Shown piece after piece: positions 33,873-44,733 of a stretch of DNA of 64,000 nt; the stretch's first letter is position 1; every line of letters starts with the position of its first letter. A program made the translations under genes and the position numbers. The notes beneath the pieces were generated by a model. That model was not told the DNA's origin. It was given only the letters and a program-made list of their open reading frames with translations, and did no database searches. This DNA comes from Aphelenchoides besseyi. Taxonomy: Eukaryota > Nematoda > Chromadorea > Rhabditida > Aphelenchoididae. The DNA lies in contig JAMPIQ010000003.1 of the NCBI GenBank assembly GCA_024699855.1, forward strand, positions 3,162,001-3,226,000, written 5' to 3'.

Positions 33873-35449
33873 ATGAAAGGCTTCAGTTGGATAGTCGTGC
33901 TGCCATTCCTGTGTTTCGTTGAAGTTTCCGAGACATCGAAACACAGGTGGGGCAAATGTCCAAGTGGAGAACCGGCGATTTTCCGTAAGTTCAAAGCTGC
34001 TCGTTGAATAAGACGACAAGCAACAGAATGCAATCAAAAAACGAAACATTGCGATGTGAGTGCCAAGCGAAAATGTGCGAGAATGTTCAACGGTCAGTTT
34101 TATTGTTGTAAGTCTTTTGGTTTCTTCGTTTTCATTTCCGTTCAATTTTCCGGCAAATCAAATGTTTGGCACCATAAGACTGATGCACTGGAACTCGCGA
34201 CTGCCGGTCAGTAGTCGCATTGATTCCTATCACTCATAGTCTTTTAAGAACTGATACGAAAATATCCGCCTTTTCCTTTGAGTCAACGGAAAGATCAGTG
34301 TGAAGACAAACAGGACTGCGAAGATCTGAAACAACTGTGCAATGATCCAGACGTGAAAGATATGATGATACAAGTGAGTTGTTTACCAATTGGCTACCGT
34401 GTATATTCACATTATTCATGATATATGACTAAGCGATTAGGGAGATTATACTCTTCAAGCTAATGTTACATAGAAACCAACTGTTCTATTTATAAATTAA
34501 TATCCCGCGCTAAGCAATAATCCTAGGAATGTGCTAAAACGTGTGAACATTGCTCTGAAACAATTCAAGCGGCCACAGATAAGCCAAGTGAAGCCGGTCA
34601 AAATGAAGGCGGCAATGGCAGTGGCAGTGGAAATGGGAATAGCAACGCCAGTTGCAAGGATCGTATTACAAATTGTGTAAATTCTGCAGAACTGACCTCT
34701 CAAAAGTTGTTCTTTTAGGATGAAGTGGAAGATCTGTGTAAAGATCCGGTAGATTCTTATTTTTATTTATTATCATATGTTTGAATTCTTTAGGATGTAA
34801 AAGACATCATGCTGGAACAATGTGCAAAGGTAAAATAACTAGAAAATGGGTCCACCATATTTCGGAGACGGTATCTGGTTGTTCGTCTTTAAAAATGAAG
34901 AGATCATTATCTAATTACTCGAATTTTACTATACATTGTGTTAAGACTTGTAAAAGGTAAAACCGATTTTCAAATCTACGACGTAAGAATTCAGATGCGA
35001 TGAACTCAACGGCCGCACAGTTGAGCCATTTGAACCCAGTGAAGACACGACCGAAAATCTTGAAGTTACAAGTCCAATGACAACCACCGAACAGACGACG
35101 ACGAGCCCCGAAAAGGAATGTCAAGATCGTTTGCCAAAGTAAAATTTGCAGGCAGCCGTTTAATTTGAAGTCTATTTCAGTTGTCAGATCTTCATAAAAT
35201 ACGGATTCTGCAACACAGCGAAGATAACGTGGAAGAAGAAGATGGAGCTGTGCAGGTTAAACGATACTTTCATTTTACATTCTCGTCTCGAAGATCGTGT
35301 AACTGAAGTTAGTTGAGAGATTTAGCGTATCATTCAGATCAGTTTCTCTGATGTGCGTATTCTGCTTATGTTACATTATCTTCGAGGCTAGAATATAAGA
35401 GTTGGTATCAGCTGTTTTCAGACGAAGTTGCAATTGGTGCGGTATTTGA
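33873..35449 (+). CDS. Secreted six-Cys plus triple ShK-domain protein (gene A)
   Basis: Starts ATG at 33873 with a signal peptide (MKGFSWIVVLPFLCFVEVS). Exons include 33873-33984, 34027-34107, an exon ending 34373, 34527-34676, 34719-34748, 34794-34829, an 11-nt microexon 34946-34956, 34995-35138, 35181-35255 and 35422-35449. The first domain has six Cys in CPxG...CNQ.T..C...C...YCC spacing, shared with the next two genes. Then three ShK (SXC) domains follow: CEDKQDC...CAKTCEHC, CKDRITNC...CAKTCKRC and CQDRLPNC...CRRSCNWC, separated by Gly/Asn/Ser and Thr-rich linkers. ShK domains in nematode secreted proteins often flank enzymes or mucins and can bind ion channels, but no such activity can be claimed here. 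The splice from 34107 into the third exon is unresolved because the simplest acceptor creates a stop. Confidence 0.8.
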
Positions 35450-35763
35450 GTAGTCTTGTAAATGGCTAGAAAACGAATAAACTTTTCCAGCGATGTTTGC
35501 GTACCAATTGGTCAACCAGCTGACGTCAATAGAATTCATGCTAATACATAAATTAAACGCTGAAATGGAGATATTCCAGCGCAACAATTGAACAACATTC
35601 CCACTAACAAAGCAGCGTTTTCTTATCTGTGTTTCGATCTTGTTTGTGCAGCTTTGGAGGTTGTTCGAATAGTGTTGGACAAAGTTTAGATTAAGAGAAA
35701 AACAGAATTTGGGTTGTGAGAACCGAGATTTTTTAGCAGTTGAATGATAAACTGCTGGTTAAA

Positions 35764-37976
35764 ATGTTTGTGCATTTTCTTTGGTTCTTCGTCTTGTTGA
35801 GTTGGGTTCATGGTCTATTGAAGTGTCCGGATGGCAATAACGCACTTCAAACGTGTAACCAAGAAACGCAAGTCTGTGAAATTGATTTCGATTTGATATG
35901 TTCGCTTCTTGCCGATCAGAAATACTATTGCTGTGAGTTCGACGAATTGATTTAAAGATATGATCGTGTTTAGGTGACGATAAAGGTAATAGCGGCGGCG
36001 AAGAGTGCGTGGATACCAATACAAATTGTGAAAGTGTAAAAACTGAATGCAACAGCGAAGTTTGAAAACTGAAAATAAAATGAAAGAGGCGCTGTTTTAG
36101 CTACTGCGCGATACGCTTGCAAGAGAATGCCGAAAGACATGCAAATTTTGCATTGCCGACGACATTACGAGCACAACTAGTTTAGGCTCCATTTCGACTT
36201 CAACTTCGCCGGGAACTTCAAATTCGCGAACAACACTCGGAAGCAGCAATTCAATGGCCACAACCGTGCATAGAGCAGAAGCAACAACTTTAGCTAATAA
36301 ATCAAGCACCGTCGCTAGAACAAACGTTGCTTCCTCGACTGCGAAATCGACTGTTGTATCTTCGTCTAATGTTACAACATCAAAATACGCAACGTCAAAT
36401 TCCCATTCTTCTACAGTAAAATCTCCAGATGATGGTAATAAGAACTAACCAGGAAGTTTAATTTTGTTTACATCTTTAGGCGAATGTAAGGACACCAATG
36501 AGAACTGCAATACTTTAAGCAAAAACGACTGCGCTTTGGAGGTAACGATTCAGAAACTGTTAGTTGAGCAAGACAAATTGTCTAGAGCATCAAAGACCTT
36601 GTGTCTAAAGAATGTCGACTAACTTGTAACTTATGTGCGGGCTCGACGATCAAACCAACAACACAGCCATCGATCACTAGATCAACAACACAAGCATCGG
36701 TCACTAAACCAGGAACACAGGCATCAATCACTAATCCAACGATTAATAATCCTACAACTACTTCCAAATCGTCGACTACAAGCGAATCGAAAAGTAGCAC
36801 CGTTCAAAATGGAGGTTACTAGTATCAACTCTCGTAGTTTTGGAAAGATTATATTGCAGAATGCGTTGATACTCAAGATTGCTCAGACATGGCAAAGTTA
36901 TGCAATGATCAGGTCTGCAACTTCACAAGCCCATTAATCTGCCGATTTAGTCTGAAGAAATCAAAAACCTAGCTCATGAGCGATGTCCAAAAACTTGTAA
37001 GATAGTCACGATAATGTTTATTCATATGGACAATAAGACAACAAAATTCACCACTAGTTTTAAGCGGTAAAAAATCTTAGCAAACGTTGATTAGTCGCTT
37101 TATTGTCAATGTGAATAACTCAACCGTGACGTATAATCAATCTTTAAAGGTGGAATTTGTTCTTCAACAAATACCGATAAAACAACCAGAACTACAACTT
37201 CAGTGGTAGTGAGCACACATTCCACTTCTTCTTCGAGTGTAGTTCCCACAAAACTCAATCGCGCATCAACTTCTGCTGCATCGATCACTACAACTACTCA
37301 ACCAACGTTCACTTCACGGAATTCGATCAGTGAAGCTTCAACTACTGTCAAATCGAGCACCCAACAATCGACTAGACCACCCAACACAACTAGTGCACCG
37401 ACCAATTCGTCTGTTAAAACAACCTCCGAAAGCGTTACAACGCATTCAACTACAGTTTCAACAACAACTCATGAAGTTACTTCAAGCTCACCAGACGATT
37501 GTCAAGACTCTAATCCACGTTGTTCCTCAATAAAAAACCTGTGTAAAGACCAGGTTTGTTATGCAATTTTGTTAACTGATAATCTCTATTATAGTCATCG
37601 ATTACTAAAGAACTAATGCATGCGCAATGCAAGAAAACTTGTGGTAGGTATTAAGTTTTAAAGCAAGGTACTTGGTTCTCTAGGTTATTGCGATGAGTCA
37701 ACAACAGTCAAAACAACACCATCGGCGACAGTCAAACCAACTACTCGTAAGCCCACAAAACGACCAACAACTCGACGTCCAACCCAACGAACTTCTCGAC
37801 CAACTCGTCGAACAGCACGATCAACCGGTAGACCTACTACCCGTAGACCGATCGTAAGATGTCGAAATAAAATGCAGCAATGTGAAATGTGGGATCGTCA
37901 CGGATTTTGTTCTTCAAATAAAATATCAAAGAAAAAAAAGAAGGAAATGTGCGGTAATACGTGTAAAATGTGCTGA
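35764..37976 (+). CDS. Secreted mucin-like five-ShK-domain protein (gene B)
   Basis: Ten exons (35764-35932, 35974-36059, 36101-36434, 36480-36541, 36586-36814, 36860-36912, 36951-36996, 37150-37553, 37595-37643, 37684-37976) join in phase to 574 residues. Signal peptide MFVHFLWFFVLLSWVHG, then the six-Cys domain CPDG...CNQETQVC...YYCC, then five ShK domains (first Cys at CVDTNTNC, CKDTNENC, CVDTQDC, CQDSNPRC, CRNKMQQC; each ends in a TCxxC motif). Long Ser/Thr-rich linkers, probably O-glycosylated, separate them; the last linker is Arg/Thr/Pro-rich. Most introns cut the ShK domains at matching places (after the third Cys block, or within the final TCxxC), as expected if domains multiplied with their introns. 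Likely a cuticle, surface or gut-lining mucin. The six-Cys domain is encoded in a single exon here, unlike genes A and C. Confidence 0.9.
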
Positions 37977-38169
37977 GATTCTTTAGTTAGCATCGTAAAT
38001 GTATGATTGTTTATGTTTCAGCGATTGTCATTTTATGGTCAAATCGAATAAAAACATTTCTATTCTTCTTTCTTTGTTTGTGCAGACGACGATCAGTCTC
38101 CATTCGTTTAGGTGGTTGTCTGTGCAAAGTGAAGTAAAATCCAGAAGGATACCCAAACTTTTGGACATA

Positions 38170-39081
38170 ATGCTGATTGTTCCACTTCTCGCTTCTCTAA
38201 TTCGTTTCGACGGTGTGTCACGGCCGATATGTCCCGATGGCGTTTTGTCTCCACTTCGTAAGTCAAACTATGAATGTTGAGTTAATCAAATAGAATGCAA
38301 CCAACGAACGCGTGTATGTGAAGCAGATCCATCGCTTGCGTGTTATCCGATTGAAGACGTTTATTTTTGTTGTAACGTTCCGGCAGTGGTAACGTTTGTG
38401 GACGGTCAGCGTTTTGTGAGCGAAACACAACAACAAGAAACCGCACCAGATAGTCGAGGCGATGGCGCGTCTCCCGATCACGGTGATGCTGATGGTATGT
38501 TAGCGAAGTTGAATACAATGAGTCTTGTTTCCAGGTGAAGAACCAAAAACAGACGATGGCAAAGAAGAGGGTGGAAATCAGGAAGAAAAATGTGAAGATG
38601 AAAATCCGGAAACGTGCGCTCAAGTGAAGAATCAATGTGGAAGTAAAGTCGGTTAAGATTCCATTCCCTATAAGATTCTGATTCTTCAGGTTTTAAAAGA
38701 GATGATGAAAATTCAATGTCCAAAAACCTGTGGCTTTTGTTGCAGCGATAAGCGTAAAGAGTAAGTTCAATCGAGAACTTCGAACGCTAATTTTGGACCT
38801 TCAGATGTGTAACGTGGAAGAAATGTAAGAAAATGATAGTCTGCAGAAATGCGTTACGATTGTATGAATGAGCGAAAGTTAGCGATTTTAAAGGAAAAAT
38901 GTCAAATTTCGTTGAGATGTTTGGAAAATTCGCTTATTTGTAACTGTCGTGAAGCAGTTCTACAGACAATCATTATTTCAATGTTTTATACGGTTTCTGT
39001 GAAACGAACCAAATCACTGATGCCAAGCGAAAGGAACTGTGTCAAAAGTCTTGTGGGTTTTGTGGTCAACTTCGAGAATGA
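38170..39081 (+). CDS. Secreted six-Cys plus ShK-domain protein (gene C)
   Basis: Exons 38170-38257, 38294-38494, 38535-38647 and 38690-38760 join in phase. They encode a signal peptide (MLIVPLLASLIRFDGVS), the six-Cys domain CPDG...CNQRTRVC...YFCC, an acidic Gly/Glu-rich linker and a ShK domain (CEDENPETC...CPKTCGFC). At least one further ShK domain follows: CVTWKKC at 38805 onward, and YGFCETNQ...LCQKSCGFC ending TGA at 39079-39081. The splicing between about 38830 and 38990 is not resolved; several alternatives keep frame, and reading straight through meets a stop at 38866. The first intron falls in the same codon and phase as in gene A. Tandem paralogue of genes A and B, same strand. Confidence 0.75.
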
Positions 39082-39472
39082 TGTTCGGATGTCGATAAAA
39101 TAGTTTACCATTAGATATTGTGATTTGAGAATGAACTTTATCATCGTAAGAACTGATAATGTTGTCGAGTGTTCAGTAGATGTAGACGGCAGATATTCGC
39201 TGAGATTACTACATTAGAAGGAGTATTTTGCAAGACCTCGGAATAGTTTCTGTAGTCTAATGTGAAGTTGATTGAGCAGAGTTCGTGGTCAGAACTAAAA
39301 GAAGGTCGATGAACGAGTGGCGGCAATTATTTGTAATTGAAAGGAAATAAACGAAGTTCGCTCTTACCAGCCGCTGATCAAGGCAATTGATAGCGAAAGA
39401 CGGTCGAGGGGCAGTTTGGTTGAAAAGGTGCAATAAACAGACACACTTGTTGTTGTTTGCCACTTTAACGAC

Positions 39473-40977
39473 ATGAGTTGGTTTGTAAACCTGTGAGTAT
39501 CTTTCCTTATAATTGGACTTTGAAAGATATTTTAGAGCTGTTCTTCAGGTCGTTGTTGCTTTTTTGGTTTACATCTACAACGACGTCAAGCACTTTGATT
39601 CGAAGGTTGTTCAGTGAGTTTTTGAATAATTCGAAATCAATTTTGCTGCTTTATTTTGACTCCTGTGAAAGATTTCGTCGGTCCATTGTCTCCGAAGAAG
39701 TTTGTAGGGAATGTAGAATATATTTTAAAGAGCAAAATTCACGGTCCCGAGTGCATCGTTCTCCACAACAGTTAGTTCTTGGTCATCACCATTCTTTTGA
39801 TTTGCGTTTTAGATGCAATTTATACGGGCACAAGTGATGGAAAGATTGTAAAGATCGTAAACGAAAAGATCGTCAAAGAACTCGCGTTGTCAAAAGATCC
39901 ACTTTGCAGTAAGAAGTGCGATCAAATTGAGTTAGAAATTTGGGATTACAGAAAAATTGAGATGTTCGCGGCCTTTGGGAATGAGATATTGGAAAGATGA
40001 GAAGATCGTTTTTGCTGATGCTCAACTCGGTATCTTTGTGGCCGACTTTGCGACCGAAAAGATTCGACAAGTGATCTCAAGCAAAACGTTTGTTGGCGGC
40101 TTGGCGAACATGTTTCCTGATGGTGAGAGGAATTAAGAATATGTGAATGAATTCGAACACTTAGATTTGGCATTCATTGACGATGAAAACATTATATTCT
40201 CGGATATGAGTTCGAAATGCGGAGAAAACAATTTCGGTTTGTGTTTCCTCGAGTTCGCAGAAGATGGACGGTAGGACAGGAAATCAATTTTGAAAGAAGG
40301 AATTCAGTTTGATCAAATTGAACTTGAACACTGGCGAATGGGAAGTGATTGTCGAGAACATTGTCACGCCGAACGGAGTGATGCAACATCCCGACAAAGA
40401 TTCAGTTCTCGTTACGCAATGTGTTTTGTCGCGTCTAATTCGGTTGGTTTTGGTTGACTTTAATCATTACCTCTATCTACAGTGTTTACTACAAAGGTGC
40501 AAAGAAAGGTCAATTTGAAGTGATTGCCGATGGGCTCCCGGGAATCGTCGACAATATTCGCGAGTCACCATCCGGCAAATCCTTTTGGTTGGCGATCCCT
40601 CATGGAGCAAACAAAACATGGCGTCCAATCATTCAAATGCTCGCTGAATACCCGAACTTACGGCGATGGATTGCATATGTGAGTTAAGAATTTAGCAGTA
40701 AAATCAATAGTCGAGTCAGTTGCCCGAAGGGTTACGGTTGGCGATGCTCGCGTTGGGATCGCCCAGCTACAACGTGCTAATTGAGATGAATTTTGATGGC
40801 AAGATTATCAATTCGATTCATGATCCGGACAACTTGATTGATATCTGCACACACGTGAGTTCCTGCAAACTCGTGCGATTAGTTGTTCTGTTTGTCATTT
40901 AGATCGAGGACTCGGGTACTCATTTGTATTTTGGTTCTTACGTCAAGAATGAAATTCGGCGAATTAAGAAGCCCTAA
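39473..40977 (+). CDS. APMAP/strictosidine-synthase-like beta-propeller protein
   Basis: Multi-exon gene starting at ATG 39473 (exons 39473-39492, 39549-39613, 39672-39770, 39813-39908, 39952-40122, then about 40166, 40307, 40482, 40718 and 40903, ending 40977). The N-terminus has a hydrophobic Leu/Phe-rich signal-anchor-like stretch. Family landmarks: GPL near the start, a GPE-type strand (IHGPECIVL), IYTGTSDGKIVKI, RPLGMR, FADAQLGIFVAD, FSDMSSK, TPNGVMQHPD, PGIVDNIRESPSG and a final HLYFGSYVKNEIRR. This matches adipocyte plasma-membrane-associated protein and strictosidine synthase-like six-blade propellers, which in animals include membrane-anchored arylesterase-like proteins. Substrate cannot be inferred. 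Total length is close to the usual 370-420 residues. Confidence 0.88.
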
Positions 40978-41579
40978 AGCCTCGAGTTCAATTGGATTTG
41001 AAACTTCTCGAAATTTCGCGTTCACGCAATTGCTTGTTTAAACTTAGAAAAAAAGTAAAGACCGTGTTTTTTCGAACACCAATCAAAGGGATTTGTTCAG
41101 TAGTTTGGTCACACGAAATCGCGAACGAGTGTTTGCACTTCAAATGGATTACGAAAGAGCGCATTAGGAAAGACATTTGACTTCTTAACTATGAATAAAC
41201 AAATCGAACGCGTTGAAGAACAAGTTCGCGAACCGAACAATAAGATCCGAGTCGATCGCTTGCGCGGAATTTTACACGTCAACTGTCGCTATTCAAAACG
41301 TTATACCGTTGATGTTTACCCAACGATTTAACGTTTATTGACACCACGTAAGCTAATAATGGAACAGAAGTCGAAAAGATCTCGAAATGTGACTCATGTT
41401 CGAGTCATAGTGTTCAGTCAGCATCTTAATTCGTTGGCAAAACAACATATGAACTGAAATCTCGTACGTGGAAAGAAAGCACCGCCCAAATCGACGTTCT
41501 AGTACGTCAAGCACAAAGCGAGTTGGACGTTTCTGGAAATCCGGAAAACGTACTCTGATCTACACTTCGAAGCTGCGGA
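40978..41579. other. Intergenic
   Basis: About 600 bp between the propeller gene and the peptide gene. AATAAA near 41193 could end the former. No other feature supported. Confidence 0.4.
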
Positions 41580-41587
41580 TATAAAAG
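41580..41587 (+). promoter_or_regulatory. TATA box
   Basis: TATAAAAG about 70 bp upstream of the ATG of the Tyr-rich peptide gene; spacing suits a transcription start near 41610. Confidence 0.6.
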
Positions 41588-41655
41588 CGAACAGATGGAG
41601 CGTTTCAATCAACTTGTGGTTTCACACAGTCAACTGCTCAATTCATCCAATCGAA

Positions 41656-41906
41656 ATGGCCGTCTCACGAACTGTTCTCTTCAGTATTGCATTCATTTTC
41701 TTGATCGCTTTTGTCGCTGATCAAGTATCTGCGCAATACTGGTACAACTATCCGTACAGCTATTACAACTATGGATCGTACTACTATCCGTACAGGTAAG
41801 TATCTTATTTCGTAAAACAAATGTTACCGTTTTTAGTTATTACTATGGAAAAAGAGAAGCGGGATTTGGCCCAGCTAATGGCGGAGAAATTCCAAATCAT
41901 CAGTGA
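41656..41906 (+). CDS. Tyr-rich secreted peptide precursor (neuropeptide-like or antimicrobial-like)
   Basis: Two exons (41656-41795 and 41837-41906) give 69 residues. A signal peptide (to about VADQVSA) is followed by QYWYNYPYSYYNYGSYYYPY, SYYYGKR and a 16-residue Gly/Asn-rich tail. GKR is a classical dibasic cleavage plus amidation site, so a Tyr-rich peptide ending in Tyr-amide could be released. Short, Tyr/Gly-rich secreted precursors with such sites occur among nematode neuropeptide-like and caenacin-type antimicrobial peptides, but I cannot assign a family. A TATA box lies upstream and AATAAA at 41990-41995 lies 84 nt after the stop, suggesting a compact, possibly inducible gene. Confidence 0.75.
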
Positions 41907-42338
41907 TGAGCATCGAGGATTTAAAAGTCCTGTCGAACTTTCAAGTTTTAAGCCCAATCTAAGCCACTTCTTATTCATTCTGTTTCCGAAATAAACATGA
42001 ATGTTAAGTCTGTTGTTCTTAAAAAGTACATTTTGATCACAACCATGTTATGGAATATAAGAGTGTAAATGGTTTATTGGAAGTCATCAGTGAACGGAGA
42101 TCAATGAGTGAAACGGCAAGTGCAAAACGATTGTTCAACGTTGATTTGAGCACAACCGATCAGTTCTTTCGGATTACGCTCCTTTTCGTTGAACGTAATC
42201 CAAATACGAAGACTGTTGGCCGATTGACTGGAACAGTGAATGTTCGGCTCGTTAGTTGGTGGACGGCAAAGAACACAACCGACAAGAACGGATTGTAAGG
42301 CGGACAAGAGAAGCATGTAGTCATTCTGGGAATCTGAA

Positions 42339-44528
42339 TTATGAAACGAAAAGTTTCTTTACCAGTTCAAGAAATCCGGAGGTCAACAATTCGACCATCT
42401 TCTCTGCAACTTCTTGATCGTCAAACGAAATCAAATTTTGTGCGTCGTAAGTGATTTTCATGTAACGAATCTGGAGAACAAATCTCAGCTTCTTTTCATT
42501 CGACTTACACGATTTTTGCGTGGATCACGAACACGAACGTAAACGCGAGTTTTGGTGTTGTTGGTCAAACGTTTCGATGGTTTTGGTTTCCTACAATCAA
42601 TCGTTTTGGAATCAATTAGCGGCTTACGTTTCGACTTTCCAGTGAGTGGGTTTCGCATAAGTTTTGCCTTCAGTCAACGCCTTCAACCACGAACCCTCCA
42701 GAACCTCGGCAGCCGGACGATAATTCGCATTCTCTTCAATCGAAATGTTCACTACAGAAACAAATGAGTTGATTTCGTCGACGGAAACATACGATCCAGT
42801 GGATAGTTGACCGGACGCAGTTGATAGCGTTGGAGACGAAGATGCTGGAAGACCGGAAAGTGAAGAAGACGAGTGGCCGTTGGACGGCTGTTGAAATCGC
42901 GATGCAAACAGGCGCCAACCAACTCCGCCAACAACTTTGAATAAGGTTGGCCATTTGGTTCGTGATAGTCAGTGATGTTCGGAATTTCCTACAACCCTCG
43001 TTGTTAACTGTAGAGATTGATAATTTACTCCAAAAGTGACAAGTTCAATGAACTCGTTGACGTTCTCTTTGGTCGGATATCCAAACAACGGAAGTCCGCA
43101 AACTGAATGGAAAACCAAACAACCAATCGCCCTGAAACGATCATTATTTATAGATTTGAACTCGCAAACAAACCAAATATCCGCAGTGTACGAGAAACCA
43201 ACTTCAGCAAACGGACGGAGATCTTCGACTTCGTGTTGAGAGTAAAACTCGAATCCCGTTTTGGTGGAACCCAATTGCTCGGCCGGCATGTTCGTTGCAA
43301 TCTCGGCACAACTCTCAATGCTCAAACTAAACCGCAATCAAACCCATATCTTTGAGTTACTTACCCGGGTCCATGAGTGTAGGCGAGATCTAAACCCATG
43401 AGTTGAAATTGACCATTCAATCCAACAACAATGTTGTCAGAATTGACCGATCCATGAACCAAACCCAACGAGTGCAGCCCCTTGAGTGCCTGAAGAATGT
43501 CGAAGGTCATTTTGGTCACCAACTTCTCGCCCAAAACTCCGATCTTCTCGGCTATTCCTCCACGTCTAAATGCAATGAGTTGAATACGAATCTGAAAAAA
43601 CTTACTTTTCGACTTCACGTTTAATCAACTCGCTGAGACGTTGAACGAACGGAAACTCGAGAAAAAGAACATCGCCAGCGACCATTCCGTTTTCGTATTG
43701 TAAGATGGAACGTGCACGACATTGAGTCAAGAGGGCCAACTCACGAGCCTAAAAAGAGTGTTCATCGCATGGTTTTACCCGAAACGTCATTGTTCCATTG
43801 GAACTGCGCTGGGTTTAGGAATATGCGAAGTGGTCAATCGGACACTTCCGAAGAAACGTCAACAATTGATCTCTGCTTTACGACAAGGCGGACCGAAGAA
43901 CCTACGACGCATTTCGATCGCACTCCGATGCTCCGCACAACTTGGACGCTGAACATCCGAAGACATTCGCGTCGACAAGCCACAAGTCGAGAGAACTGAT
44001 CAAGCTCGCAGTCAACCAACCGGACAGATCGGACGACTACGCTCGCTCCCACTTCCCACTCAACGTTTTTCAGTATTTGGGCGTAAACTCACGATGTGTT
44101 TCACGTTCTTTGGATCCAAGAGAATGGCACGCACAGAGATTGGGATTTTGGAGTCCTCTTTCAAGGTCCCCAAAAAGACTTGAGAGCCACGATGATCGAA
44201 GTGCAGTCTACGACCAAAAAGGTAGTCGGAACTGAAAGCCGATTAGCACAAATTTTACTACATCAACTCACACTTTGCGAGACTCGTGTTTTTGATTGAA
44301 AGTTGATTTTGGACGACTGAAAAGAGTGATAGAGTAGTCAACAGCAGAAGTACTTACAGGTCATCAATCAAAGAGTCTTCATGTTCTCCGAACATTCGTT
44401 CACCCATACGGTGGTCCAGATAGCTTTCGAAATCGAAATTGGAGTCATCGAAGAGCTAAAATCAGATAGTTGAGTAGGAAATGGTAGGTTCTATTGACTG
44501 GAATACGTGGATTGTTTCCGGAGCCCAT
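42339..44528 (-). CDS. Pseudokinase with OSR1/WNK-type C-terminal domain
   Basis: Multi-exon minus-strand gene starting at ATG 44528. N-lobe: SDYLFGRRLHF...SQVFLGTLK, VRAILLDPK, then a helix ARELALLTQCRA. C-lobe: ALKGLHSLGLVHGSVNSDNIVVG replaces the HRDxxxxN catalytic loop (HGS instead of HRD), and GLD replaces DFG, so catalysis is unlikely. C-lobe conservation continues (FRAIGCLVFHSVCGLPLFG, LHRDFNSRPTATRLLHFPVF). The last exons give a domain (RVYVRVRDPRKNRIRYMKI...EVAEKMVELLTSGFL) similar to the OSR1_C/CCT fold of WNK, SPAK/OSR1 and NRBP-type proteins, which binds RFxV peptides. Likely a scaffold or regulator. One intron (about 44091-43751) is much longer than the rest. Confidence 0.7.
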
Positions 44529-44733
44529 GACTCAGTGGCAGTTGAACGGCGAGCAAACTGATCGGGACTCGAGAGCGAACCGAAATGATAACCGAAAACA
44601 CACGTGTCAATCGTTTTGTTTTTGGTGTCAATTTGCATTACAGTATTCCCTCACATAACATGCTAATCAACACTAACTAGTGGGAAAAACAAATGATCTT
44701 AAAAGAAAACTTTATCTGTTTTTCAGACCAATC

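Noticed and set aside
39909..39935. A 27-nt intron in the propeller gene
   Set aside because: Removing it leaves the frame unchanged and misses the family motif RPLGMR. Using the acceptor at 39951 gives a normal 43-nt intron and the correct frame.
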